Shown here: in pieces, positions 40,695-49,018 of the stretch
Numbering within the stretch: the stretch's first letter is position 1
Layout of the letters: every line of letters begins with the position of its first letter
Source: Bacteroidota bacterium
Lineage (GTDB): Bacteria > Bacteroidota > Bacteroidia > Chitinophagales > Chitinophagaceae
Direction: 5' to 3'
Length of the DNA stretch: 64,000 nucleotides
Assembly: GCA_016715505.1 (NCBI GenBank)
Contig: JADJZY010000005.1
Location: 62,001-126,000 of the forward strand
Translations under genes and position numbers: made by a program
The notes under the pieces: model-generated
Database searches by the model: none
Told to the model about the DNA's origin: nothing
The model's input: the letters and a program-made list of their open reading frames with translations, nothing else

Positions 40695-41792
40695 GTGGCA
40701 AAATACATTTACGAATACAACAACTGGACAAATTTTACCTGGCGCGAAATAGACATCAACGCCCTATTCGGAGAAGTTCGAAATCTTCAGGGTAAATTGA
40801 TCGGACAGATGAATATGCTCGGTTTTGCAACGAAAGAGGAAGCAACATTAATCAATTTAACGCTTGATGTCATTAAATCTTCTGAAATTGAAGGAGAAAA
40901 ACTGAACTATGATCAAGTTCGTTCATCAATTGCGAGAAGACTTGGGATAAATATTGCAGGACTTGTTTCAACGAACAGAAATGTGGAAGGTGTTGTTGAA
41001 ATGATGCTTGACGCAACTCAAAACTATCAAAAGTCATTGACCAATAAACGATTGTTCGGGTGGCATTCGGCACTTTTTCCGACAGGACATAGCGGAATGC
41101 ACAAAATAGAAGTTGGTCGTTATCGAACAGGTGAGATGCAAATAGTTTCAGGTGCTATGGGAAAAGAAAAAGTTCATTTTGAAGCAGTTCCTGCCTCCGA
41201 TGTAAAAACAGAAATGGATAAATTTTTAAAATGGTTTAATGGCAAGCAAACGATAGACCCTGTTTTAAAAGCAGCCATTGCGCACTTCTGGTTTATTATC
41301 ATACACCCTTTTGACGATGGAAACGGAAGAATTGCCAGAGCCATATCGGATTTAATGCTTGCACGTGCTGATGGAGCTAAAGAACGATATTATAGTATGT
41401 CTAGTCAAATATTGGTTGAAAGAAAAAGGTACTATGAGATTTTACAAAAAGTCCAACATAGTAGTGGCGATATTACGGAGTGGTTAGATTGGTTTTTACA
41501 ATGTCTTAAAAATTCACTATTAGCAACAGAAACAACATTAGAAAAAGTATTAAGAAAAACAGAGTTTTGGAAAACCCATGAAAATACAAAATTTAACGAA
41601 AGGCAAAGATTGGTTCTCAACAAACTTTTTGACGGATTTGAAGGTAAACTGAAATCATCTAAATGGGCTAAGATTGCCAAATGTTCCCCTGACACGGCAT
41701 TGAGAGATATAAAAGACTTAATTGACAAGGGCATTATCAGCCAACAACTGAAAGGTGGAAGAAGCACCAACTATGAACTATCCGATTTTTGA
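40695..41792 (+). CDS. Fic-family AMPylase-like protein with N-terminal inhibitory motif
   Basis: A 365-residue protein from a GTG start. Residues 1-60 match the DUF4172-type N-terminal helix region (YNNWTNFTWREIDINALFGEVRNLQGKLIGQM). The inhibitory helix motif SSEIEG (62-67, pattern S/TxxxEG) marks a class II, self-inhibited Fic protein. The Fic core has HPFDDGNGR at 204-212 with the catalytic His, and the flap region MHKIEVGRYR. A C-terminal winged-helix follows (LNKLFDGF ... KWAKIAKCSPDTALRDIKDLIDKGII). It probably transfers AMP to a protein target. Unlike its neighbours it has no frameshift. Confidence 0.92.
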   Translation: MAKYIYEYNNWTNFTWREIDINALFGEVRNLQGKLIGQMNMLGFATKEEATLINLTLDVIKSSEIEGEKLNYDQVRSSIARRLGINIAGLVSTNRNVEGVVEMMLDATQNYQKSLTNKRLFGWHSALFPTGHSGMHKIEVGRYRTGEMQIVSGAMGKEKVHFEAVPASDVKTEMDKFLKWFNGKQTIDPVLKAAIAHFWFIIIHPFDDGNGRIARAISDLMLARADGAKERYYSMSSQILVERKRYYEILQKVQHSSGDITEWLDWFLQCLKNSLLATETTLEKVLRKTEFWKTHENTKFNERQRLVLNKLFDGFEGKLKSSKWAKIAKCSPDTALRDIKDLIDKGIISQQLKGGRSTNYELSDF

Positions 41793-41962
41793 AAATAATA
41801 ACATCGCAAGACTAGTTTGGTGCAAGTAAGGCAGGAAGTGGTCATTGCTGTATTGCTTCAAAAGGCATTAGCACCATGCCGATTTGCTCAAATACTTTGC
41901 TATGGACACATCATAAAATGAGGTGTAAAAGATGCCGTAACACAATCGGGAGGCAGCAGCCA

Positions 41963-44596
41963 CTATTTCGGTTTAATATTTAAATTTTTTGATGGGTTTA
42001 TCTTTCCCTCCTGATTTTCAGGTTTTATATTGGCATATCTATTCAGCCATATGGTCCTATAATCCAACGCCTCGCACAATAAATTATAATCTCTAAAGAA
42101 TGCTTTATCCACTATTTTGGACTTATATTCAAATACAGATAGTGTATAAGACATGGAAGATTGTAAATGGGTAAAAGAGAAACCATACGATTTTGCTTTG
42201 GCGGCTAAGGCTGAATCGAGTGTATGGTTCTTAAAGTCAGGTATCTGTATAACATTGTCATTGAAAAATTGTGCTCCTCGCTGAGACAATATACAAACAG
42301 CTTTGATATCTCTATCTTTTTCCAGGCGATTTAAAATAGACTCCTTTTCTTTGGCACTACAACGACTTAAATCCAATACCATAAATATGTTATTGGAATT
42401 TCTATGCTTAAACATACTTTCGGCCGTATCGATATTGTAATACTGCAATGTAGGAAACTCCTTAAGCATTTCATCAAAATAATGTACTTCAACTTGTTCT
42501 CGTTCTTTAGGTAACATTTTATAGATATACTCGGGCGAAAAAATAATTTTATATTGTTGATGACTAAAGTCCATTGGCAATTTAACCTGACCATTGTATA
42601 CAAAATCCTCATTGGGTTTTAAGAGGTTAAGTGTCACACCATCTTCTTGTTTCAACTCATCAAAATTGATTTTATACTCAGCAGAAGCTACACCTTCACT
42701 TATCTTAATTGATTTTGTGGAAGGACTTACTGCCAATTGAGCTCTATTTACAACCTCCGTCTCAGTCCCTACACGAGTTACTGTGCATGTATTGATATCT
42801 GCATTGGCCACTTGAATTGTAATGAGTTTATTGTATTGAACTTGATTCACCGTTATATGTTGACTCGAATCGACTTGTACCCAAAAACCTATACGACACT
42901 GATCCGGTATGTAATACTCTCCATATTCTTTGAGGAAACCACTTGGAAATGTATGTATGATTTTTTTCTTACTTGCTCCATTTTCAATATGGATGTTCAA
43001 GCTCCCGTCTGGCAATTGATTAATCTTTGCATCATTATCCACTATCATGTAATTGATTGAACCCGTCAAAGTTTCTTCGTTGTTGTATTTAATACTAAAA
43101 TAATCATTTACCGAATTAAATGGTGTGGGTACGATGTAAAATTTATTCCCTAATCTATCGTCGGAAATAAACTTGCGCTGATACACGATGGGTAATTTTT
43201 GATTGGGTAAAATCTCTTCTGGTATTTTAAAATGAGAATTTTGCACTACAGTAATTTTTGCTGTTTTATTGCCGTAATTGCCTATCCAAAATGTATCGAC
43301 AATCAACTTCTCCTCTTCATCTTTAAAATACTGAACAGGTTTTAGACTATAGGTCTTGTCTAAATAGCACTTCGCTTTCTTTTCTACAAAAGGATTCGAT
43401 ACGATAGGATGAATGGGTTTCGGATTTTCATGTCGTTCAGTGTCTACCAATATCCATTTTCGATCTTTCAATTCGTAATAATAAGAAATCGTAGCATCAT
43501 TTTTCTCTTCAAATTCAGTGGCAAACATACGCCTTGTGTCACCATCAAATCGGGTATAGGTTTTTGAATTCAAGAGGGTATCCAATTCATAGAGTTTGGT
43601 CGATGTGTTCCATTTATAATAGACAAAGCGTTGATCTTCGCGCATTTCTTTGCCAGTCAAATCAGCAGGTATCCTAAATCCTTTTTTGTAGGGTTCTTCT
43701 TCACGATAAAAATTAGCAAATGTGATCGCGCCCTTACTCCAAGATAGTTTCTTCTGCCTTGGCTCAGTGATGGTTTGAAGGAGTTGCAATGTTTTTTCAT
43801 CATACAATTCTATTTTTTGAAGCTTAAATACGGTATGACTTTCTTCAAATCCTCGACCTAAAACTTGCCCCGAATGATAATAAGGTATAATATACCGATC
43901 AAAAGCATTATGCTCTATAGTGGTTTTGTACGATGGATCATTGGCTTTAAGTACAACTTGTATGGGATTGAGTTTTTGACCATTTCTTAATTCACCATCA
44001 TCTCCATCTAAATTGCTTGCACATATATCAATGACGGCCGCGAGCGGAATACGAAGAAGTTGACTAGCATAAGCACCATTCTTTTTATGTTTCCGATCAT
44101 CTACAATATGGATATACATAAAAAACATGTTCGATGTCGAATCAAATTTAGGTTCCGAATTAGGTGCCCATTCTGATTTCGTATAACCTTCATGATAGGC
44201 TAATCGACTTGTGGCCATGAGTCCTTGACGCGTCGGGACGATACATATATAATGATCACCTGCGTTTGGAAACGCTTGCCGGTACAGATTTGTATACACA
44301 CATGCTTCCTTTTTTATTTTGTTGGATTCATTCTCCCAAAACAAATATTCCTCAATACATGTTTCATCTTTAGCGTCATTGTAGGATGTTTTGCCTACCG
44401 ATTGCACATGCGTACCATCGGCATAACTCAAATTGACCTTAAGTCCGCGAATGGGTTCCTGCGTATGCGCATCTAAAATATTGAGCAATATTGCTCCACG
44501 ATGTTCATAACCACATTGTTGCGCTGCAATGTTGAAAACGATACATAGGCATATTATCAAGAACATTCCGAATTTAAAATTTATATATCCCTTCAT
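41963..44596 (-). CDS. Large secreted protein of unknown function (877 residues)
   Basis: Signal peptide (MFLIICLCIVFNIAAQ, after a short N-terminal extension). A CarbopepD-like sandwich follows (RGAILLNILDAHTQEPIRGLKVNLSYADG), then long beta-rich regions with Tyr- and Lys-rich strands, and a C-terminal segment (IFMVLDLSRCSAKEKESILNRLEKDRDIKAVCILSQRGAQFFND) that looks like a Rossmann-type alpha/beta unit. No T9SS tail and no known family were recognised. It begins 5 bases after the stop of the upstream secreted-protein gene, so the two form an operon. It is unbroken in 2.6 kb of otherwise indel-prone sequence. Confidence 0.65.
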   Translation of the reverse strand: MKGYINFKFGMFLIICLCIVFNIAAQQCGYEHRGAILLNILDAHTQEPIRGLKVNLSYADGTHVQSVGKTSYNDAKDETCIEEYLFWENESNKIKKEACVYTNLYRQAFPNAGDHYICIVPTRQGLMATSRLAYHEGYTKSEWAPNSEPKFDSTSNMFFMYIHIVDDRKHKKNGAYASQLLRIPLAAVIDICASNLDGDDGELRNGQKLNPIQVVLKANDPSYKTTIEHNAFDRYIIPYYHSGQVLGRGFEESHTVFKLQKIELYDEKTLQLLQTITEPRQKKLSWSKGAITFANFYREEEPYKKGFRIPADLTGKEMREDQRFVYYKWNTSTKLYELDTLLNSKTYTRFDGDTRRMFATEFEEKNDATISYYYELKDRKWILVDTERHENPKPIHPIVSNPFVEKKAKCYLDKTYSLKPVQYFKDEEEKLIVDTFWIGNYGNKTAKITVVQNSHFKIPEEILPNQKLPIVYQRKFISDDRLGNKFYIVPTPFNSVNDYFSIKYNNEETLTGSINYMIVDNDAKINQLPDGSLNIHIENGASKKKIIHTFPSGFLKEYGEYYIPDQCRIGFWVQVDSSQHITVNQVQYNKLITIQVANADINTCTVTRVGTETEVVNRAQLAVSPSTKSIKISEGVASAEYKINFDELKQEDGVTLNLLKPNEDFVYNGQVKLPMDFSHQQYKIIFSPEYIYKMLPKEREQVEVHYFDEMLKEFPTLQYYNIDTAESMFKHRNSNNIFMVLDLSRCSAKEKESILNRLEKDRDIKAVCILSQRGAQFFNDNVIQIPDFKNHTLDSALAAKAKSYGFSFTHLQSSMSYTLSVFEYKSKIVDKAFFRDYNLLCEALDYRTIWLNRYANIKPENQEGKINPSKNLNIKPK

Positions 44597-44601
44597 ATGC
44601 T

Positions 44602-45543
44602 TTATTCGGTTTTTTTCATGTTCTCTTCATGCCTGATTGTATTTTGTTCGCACAATGCTCGGGTCTTCCGGATAAAATGCAAGCCGTACCCAACGCCTTT
44701 ATAAAACATTACATCCGGGTTGTTTTTTAGTGGAAACCAAATGCGTTTGCCCAATCGAAATACTTTAAACATCCCGTATTGAATGGTATAGACTCGCTCT
44801 ACCGTATCTTTTCCTTTTACAATCATCACACCTATTTGATCCCAATTAGGTAGTTGCAATGTTTTGGTAACGCAACCATCATGCTGTGCATCTATTATGT
44901 ATTTTACTTGTTGAATATCTTTCACCAATGCTTTCACATCATATCGAAACTGACTTGTTTGCTCAGCTAAATACTGCTCAATGAGTTCCTCAATTTCAAC
45001 ATCAATATCATCAACATTTACTTTTTTCATGCGGGCGATATAGGCAGAGTCTTCTTGCGACAGATAGTAAAATGCACCAAAGTTATAAACCATTTTCAGG
45101 GTATCTTGAATCTTCTTCTTATAATCCATCGTTGGTAAATTTTTATCTATACTATTGGAAAACCAATATTGATTTATTAGGTCATAGGCTGGACTTTCAG
45201 ATAATAGCGCCAAAATATGTTCCACATTGCTTCCAGCCATAGGTGCTTCCCGTTTAAAGTAATAATCCAGACTCAATATCACTGCGGATACCTGCGTTCT
45301 TTGTTTGGCTATCTGTTCGATAATGGCGTTGGCATCTTGCTGTTTGTGAGTGGTAGAAAGTTTTCGGACCAGCTTTTGCAATGTATGATACGATGCCTGA
45401 TGCAAAAAATACAATTCATTGATGTCTTTAAACTGCGCTACGGTGGAATCGCTCAAGTGAATCAAACCAGTTGCCAACTTTTGAGCTTGAAGATTCTGCA
45501 AACTCATACACAATAACCCAATAATTATCCATTTATTCATCAT
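44602..45543 (-). CDS. Secreted helical protein of unknown function, first gene of a two-gene operon
   Basis: The start at 45543 (MMNKWIIIGLLCMSLQNLQAQ) gives a clear signal peptide. The frame is open further upstream, but those residues are the translation of repeat copy 3. The mature protein of about 290 residues is mainly helical and rich in Lys, Gln and Asp (LHQASYHTLQKLVRKLSTTHKQQDANAIIEQIAKQRT). A C-terminal strand region follows (VERVYTIQYGMFKVFRLGKRIWFPLKNNPDVMFYKGVGYGLHF). No family was recognised. The downstream 877-residue gene starts 5 bases after its stop. Confidence 0.65.
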   Translation of the reverse strand: MMNKWIIIGLLCMSLQNLQAQKLATGLIHLSDSTVAQFKDINELYFLHQASYHTLQKLVRKLSTTHKQQDANAIIEQIAKQRTQVSAVILSLDYYFKREAPMAGSNVEHILALLSESPAYDLINQYWFSNSIDKNLPTMDYKKKIQDTLKMVYNFGAFYYLSQEDSAYIARMKKVNVDDIDVEIEELIEQYLAEQTSQFRYDVKALVKDIQQVKYIIDAQHDGCVTKTLQLPNWDQIGVMIVKGKDTVERVYTIQYGMFKVFRLGKRIWFPLKNNPDVMFYKGVGYGLHFIRKTRALCEQNTIRHEENMKKTE

Positions 45544-45545
45544 AT

Positions 45546-45660
45546 TCTTCAACTGAGAATTCGCAATGGCAAGGCACGAAGCTACTTTAAACAAAGCCTG
45601 TGAAGGATTTGCTCGTTTTTGCTCTTTGCTGTGTTCAACTCCAAAATTTGGGTTCAACAT
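45546..45660 (-). repeat. Dispersed intergenic repeat, copy 3 (contiguous form), abutting a start codon
   Basis: Read on the minus strand it runs TTGAACCCAAATTTTGGAGT, then AACACAGCAAAGAGCAAAAA, then CGAGCAAATCCTTCACAGGC, and ends AATTCTCAGTTGAAGAAT directly before ATG 45543. Copy 1 shows both halves separated by about 65 bp. It therefore forms the whole leader of the secreted-protein operon. Confidence 0.7.
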
Positions 45661-45711
45661 ATTTTTCCGTTCGCAAGGCAAAATTCGGATATAAATCAAG
45701 TACAATTTCAT

Positions 45712-46305
45712 ATTAAAATCAAATAAGTCAAAGGTTTGTGATGAATCAAGAGAACAATTTCCGAAATTTAAATGGCATCGTTACTACTCGGTATGCGCAT
45801 AGAGTTTGTCAAGGGGTTATTTCCATAAATGATTGTTTCTATTCTTTTGATCAGGCGGATTAGGAAGGTTGGGTATGCCTTTGGCAAACTTGAAATTTTC
45901 ATCATCTAAACAATCCCAAAACAGGGTATATGATTTTCCTGAACTTGAGAACACTTCCTTTTATCATCAAGGTGAAGTATATTCAATCATACAGGTATCA
46001 AAAATGACCTTAAACGCCCAGTTTGCGATTTCAGTTTAGTGGGTTTTATTTCCAGTCCTCAAAGGTTATGAACTCCAAACATTCATTATTCAGGTTAATT
46101 GATAACTGAAATGCCTATTTTAATAAGTGTTTTTGTTTCACGCTTTATATGGAGAGTTAAGGATGTAACCCGGACATATTTCAAAACAAATTTCATGCGT
46201 CTGAAGTTAAAAACCCAAATCCAAGTGTGTTTTTGGTCATTGAATCTCGCGGAATGATTTAATAGAAATTTCAAGCCAATCGACCATTTCATGCATTTCA
46301 GGAGG
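45712..46305. other. Gene-free stretch, possible degraded mobile DNA
   Basis: Nearly 600 bases without a credible gene. On the minus strand a short frame (KEVFSSSGKSYTLFWDCLDD, about 45950) reads like coding sequence for some 45 codons but has stops on both sides. An exact 16-base IS-end-like sequence lies at the right edge. It may be the remains of an insertion element, but no transposase motif was identified. Confidence 0.35.
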
Positions 46306-46321
46306 TTTTGCAAGGGTCTCG
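46306..46321 (-). repeat. IS-end-like 16-mer, identical to 6411-6426
   Basis: On the minus strand it reads GAGACCCTTGCAAAAC, identical over 16 bases to the left end of the palindromic element at 6411. A partner inverted end was not found nearby. Confidence 0.45.
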
Positions 46322-46374
46322 CTTTAAGTGGATGGTAGAATCGAATGAAACACCTTATTTAAAGACCAATTTTG

Positions 46375-46432
46375 CCAAATACTCATTGGGAAGTACCAAA
46401 TACTCATTGGGAAGTACCAAATACTCATTTGT
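46375..46432 (+). promoter_or_regulatory. Array A: three 21-bp-spaced palindromic boxes upstream of small RNA copy A
   Basis: Boxes start at 46375, 46396 and 46417. The consensus is CCAAAT-ACTC-ATTTGG, an inverted repeat of 6 bp around ACTC. The first two end ATTGGG and the third ATTTGT. The spacing is exactly two helical turns. The last box is centred about 46 bases before the inferred transcript start, a typical activator position. Confidence 0.65.
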
Positions 46433-46468
46433 CTGTTGTAACATATAGTCTGCATTTACTTTCGCTTT

Positions 46469-46530
46469 CAGTAGGTTATTTATGTGACTTTTTCAATCAG
46501 AAACCCGTCGAAAGACGGGTTTCTGTTATT
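46469..46530 (+). ncRNA. Candidate small RNA, copy A
   Basis: The 28-nt segment CAGTAGGTTATTTATGTGAC followed by TTTTTCAA is identical in copy B. A perfect hairpin AACCCGTC-GAAA-GACGGGTT (46502-46521) follows with a T-rich tail. A -7-like box TACTTTCG (46457-46464) sits 12 bases before CAGTAGG, at the same distance as in copy B. No open frame is present. Predicted length is about 60 nt. Confidence 0.55.
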
Positions 46531-46596
46531 TTGGCCTTTCCCCTTAGGACAATTTCCATTTTAATCCATGATTATTTCATCTTATAAGTGCGTCCA

Positions 46597-46622
46597 TCCC
46601 AAAAAGGATTTTGGGACTTTTT
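46597..46622 (+). terminator. Hairpin terminator between the two small-RNA units
   Basis: TCCCAAAA-AGGA-TTTTGGGA is an 8-bp perfect stem followed by CTTTTT. It may back up termination of copy A. Confidence 0.65.
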
Positions 46623-46675
46623 GAGTTTATTTCATCGATATTTTTTAAAGGCCTGACACTTGTTTAAACAATTGT

Positions 46676-46698
46676 AAGCCTTGCATATCAAGGCTTTT
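46676..46698 (+). terminator. Hairpin directly before array B
   Basis: AAGCCTTG-CATAT-CAAGGCTT is an 8-bp perfect stem ending in TTTT. It lies 2 to 4 bases before the first box of array B and could be a terminator or part of the regulatory region. Confidence 0.5.
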
Positions 46699-46699
46699 G

Positions 46700-46757
46700 C
46701 TAAATACTCAATGGAAAGGACCGTTTACTCATTTGAAATGACCAAATACTCATTTGG
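46700..46757 (+). promoter_or_regulatory. Array B: three 21-bp-spaced boxes upstream of small RNA copy B
   Basis: Boxes start at 46700 (CTAAATACTCAATGGA), 46721 (CCGTTTACTCATTTGA) and 46742 (CCAAATACTCATTTGG, a perfect palindrome around ACTC). The 21-bp phase and the distance to the downstream unit match array A within one base, although the sequences between boxes differ. Confidence 0.65.
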
Positions 46758-46794
46758 TCCCCAAAAGCACTTCAGTAGATGATACATTTGTGCT

Positions 46795-46856
46795 CAGTAG
46801 GTTATTTATGTGACTTTTTCAACATGAACCCGTCGAAAGACGGGTTTTTGTTTTTT
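46795..46856 (+). ncRNA. Candidate small RNA, copy B
   Basis: Same 28-nt segment as copy A, then CATG instead of TCAG, then hairpin ACCCGTC-GAAA-GACGGGT (46828-46845) and TTTTGTTTTTT. The -7 box TACATTTG (46783-46790) matches the Bacteroidota consensus exactly. The T tail overlaps the stop codon of the convergent Nudix gene. Confidence 0.6.
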
Positions 46857-47459
46857 AGGACTGAAAGTATATCCGGCACAGGTCGCGGATCGAATCAAAG
46901 GTATTGTTGAGTTGAAAACCAATATTATTTTGATGGATCCATTTGGCTTTGGTAATACCTTCTTCTTTCTGGGGTTTTAGGTATAATTCATCCGTATTCA
47001 TATGATACCAATACGTTTTTTTGAAAACATACTGATTTTCAAAATAGATATGATAAGTACAATCCAATAAATCACCCAAATAGAGGTGATTTATTCCGGT
47101 TTCTTCTCGTACTTCCCGCAATGCACAGGATTCAATAGGTTCGCCCGGATCCTGTTTGCCTTTGGGAAATCCCATCGTCCTTTGCGGAAAATAAACAGTA
47201 CTTCATGTTTATGGTTGATGACCAGGCCTCCGCCCGCCACAATCACCGTTAATCGCTGCTCAAATTCCTGAAGTAATGTCTCAGGGGCGCCAACCAGAAC
47301 CGCTGTTTTAATTTCCGAAACCAATAGAAGGTCGAGTAGGTCATCCATACGGGAGGAATTCCAATTAAAAAATACAAAACAAGGTTTGAGAGATACCTGA
47401 CTTTGCTCTTCTTCGCTACAAAGCAAGATCTTTTTATCATTAAACATTATTTTGATCAT
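46855..47459 (-). CDS. Nudix hydrolase with N-terminal extension (one suspected frameshift)
   Basis: The N-terminal 75 residues (MIKIMFNDKKILLCSEEEQSQ ... VGAPETLLQEFEQRLTVI) precede a Nudix domain (AGGGLVINHKHEVLFIFRKGRWD). The frame breaks near 47168, where one C seems lost. Restored, it reads GRWDLPKGKQDPGEP or similar, completing the Nudix box GKQDPGEPIESCALREVREETGI. The C-terminus is complete (YWYHMNTDELYLKPQKEEGI). It hydrolyses nucleoside-diphosphate-linked compounds, and the substrate is unknown. It is divergent from pyrE with 49 bases between starts. Confidence 0.87.
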
Positions 47460-47469
47460 GGTATGGTTG

Positions 47470-47501
47470 TTTGTTTATTCCTGACTTTGGGCGTAGGTTT
47501 G
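47470..47501 (+). promoter_or_regulatory. Consensus Bacteroidota promoter of pyrE
   Basis: TTTG at 47470-47473, a 20-base spacer, and TAGGTTTG at 47494-47501. The pyrE ATG begins 7 bases later, so the leader is only a few bases long or absent. Confidence 0.7.
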
Positions 47502-47508
47502 CTGGCCT

Positions 47509-48138
47509 ATGAAACGCGAATTGCTCGTAGCAGAAAAACTCCTACAAATTAATGCTGTAAAATTAAATTCTCAAAATCCGTTTACATGGGCCAGTGGATG
47601 GAAAAGTCCTATTTACTGCGACAACCGTAAGTTATTGTCCTATCCGCATGTACGAGATTTTATTAAAAGTGAATTAACCAATTTGGTATTTACCGAATTC
47701 CCCGGAGCAGAAGTGATTGCGGGCGTGGCAACTGCCGGTATTCCGCATGGCACCTTAGTGGCTGATTTGCTCAGTCTGCCATTTATCTATGTTCGATCCA
47801 AACCTAAAGAGCACGGCATGGGAAATCAAATAGAAGGGGTGCTTGAAAGTGGTCAGGAAGTGGTGGTGATTGAAGATTTAATTTCAACCGGTAAAAGTAG
47901 TATGCAAGCAATCGAAGCGATACGGGCGGCGGGAGCTAAAGTGGTTGGTTTGGTGAGTGTGTTTAATTATGGATTCACTGCAGCCGCTAATTTGTTTGAG
48001 CAAGAAGGCATCCGAACCCTGAGTTTAAGTCACTATAATGCTTTACTCGATTTGGCCCTCGAGAAACAACTCATTCAGAGTAGTGAATTGAATTTACTCG
48101 AAAAATGGCGTGAAAACCCTGAGAAATGGTGTCAATAG
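47509..48138 (+). CDS. pyrE: Orotate phosphoribosyltransferase
   Basis: Pyrimidine biosynthesis, forming OMP from orotate and PRPP. The 209-residue protein shows FTWASGWKSPIYCDNRKLLSYP, GVATAGIPHGTLVADLL, YVRSKPKEHGMGNQIEG and the PRPP-binding loop VVVIEDLISTGKSS. Length and order match the family, and it is intact. A consensus promoter lies immediately upstream. Confidence 0.95.
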   Translation: MKRELLVAEKLLQINAVKLNSQNPFTWASGWKSPIYCDNRKLLSYPHVRDFIKSELTNLVFTEFPGAEVIAGVATAGIPHGTLVADLLSLPFIYVRSKPKEHGMGNQIEGVLESGQEVVVIEDLISTGKSSMQAIEAIRAAGAKVVGLVSVFNYGFTAAANLFEQEGIRTLSLSHYNALLDLALEKQLIQSSELNLLEKWRENPEKWCQ

Positions 48139-48310
48139 GTGCGAATTGTCAATTGTAGCACGAATTTTGTTACAGATTTTATCCCGAGTTGGAGAATGTG
48201 TTTCCGGCAAGATCATCACTAGAATGGTAATGACCATAAACATAGCCCATTGAATCATTGAATATTGAATGGTGAAATGAACATTCTGTCTCGGTTTGAA
48301 CGATTTATTT

Positions 48311-48952
48311 ATGAATAGTGTAGTTTCTGGAAAACATTTGATTTTTAGGGTATTCTTCTTGTTTATCTTTTCCTCTGGTTTTAAGTCCATCCGCGCACAG
48401 CAACATGTTTATGATTTTAATGTAGACTCGTTCCGGCAGGTAATCATGGATGGATTTACCCTAAATTCACCGATATTGGTAAAGGACACCTTTTTATTTT
48501 TAAGGCAGGGTTTATATGCTTTTGTAAACTACGATCAAACTTCCACCTTTCAGGATGTGTTGATGTGTTATGAACGTGGGTACAATCAATTGCCGGATCC
48601 AGACCAACGAAAATTTGATATAACTCCTCTGCGAATGCCCAGAGATATCCGGTTACTTTTTTTATTTTACCTGGAAAGATATTTTTTGGGATTTCGATCA
48701 AGTTCATATCCCCTGCATAAACTGAGTACTTTTAAAATGATTGATATGGATAGTCAGGATGAATTACCGGTTTTTAGTGAAAAAGGAAGTGAATATATTA
48801 TTGGTTTGTATCGCAAACTCATCGTAAGTATTGATAAACCAGAGTTTAAACGCCTGGTGATTCAAGAGAAAAAATATGGACTGCTTAATTACATTGGAGT
48901 TCAGTGGGTTTTTGGAAGTGCCGGTTTAAAGCAGACCTATAAAGGTCAATAG
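48311..48952 (+). CDS. Secreted protein of unknown function
   Basis: The ATG at 48311 gives MNSVVSGKHLIFRVFFLFIFSSGF and then a signal-cleavage-like RAQQ. An alternative ATG at 48296 adds five residues. The mature part of about 180 residues is mixed: VYDFNVDSFRQVIMDGF, FLFLRQGLYAFVNYDQTSTFQDVLMCYERGY and MPRDIRLLFLFYLERYFLGF. No family was recognised. It follows pyrE and precedes the MATE gene on the same strand, with moderate gaps. Confidence 0.6.
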   Translation: MNSVVSGKHLIFRVFFLFIFSSGFKSIRAQQHVYDFNVDSFRQVIMDGFTLNSPILVKDTFLFLRQGLYAFVNYDQTSTFQDVLMCYERGYNQLPDPDQRKFDITPLRMPRDIRLLFLFYLERYFLGFRSSSYPLHKLSTFKMIDMDSQDELPVFSEKGSEYIIGLYRKLIVSIDKPEFKRLVIQEKKYGLLNYIGVQWVFGSAGLKQTYKGQ

Positions 48953-49018
48953 TGTTACTTTTTCGTTCATTCTCATAGGGCCAATGTGCGTTCAAGCTAA
49001 ATTGTTTATCCTTGCAAA

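Noticed and set aside
46095..46313. 72-codon minus-strand frame starting in the IS-end-like 16-mer, considered as a transposase remnant
   Set aside because: No DDE motif or transposase-like sequence was recognisable, so I only list the region as possible degraded mobile DNA.
46375..46760. CRISPR array or plasmid iterons
   Set aside because: Only three 16-bp boxes per array, 21 bp apart with no spacers, and no cas or rep gene nearby. The position before a -7 box fits operator sites better.
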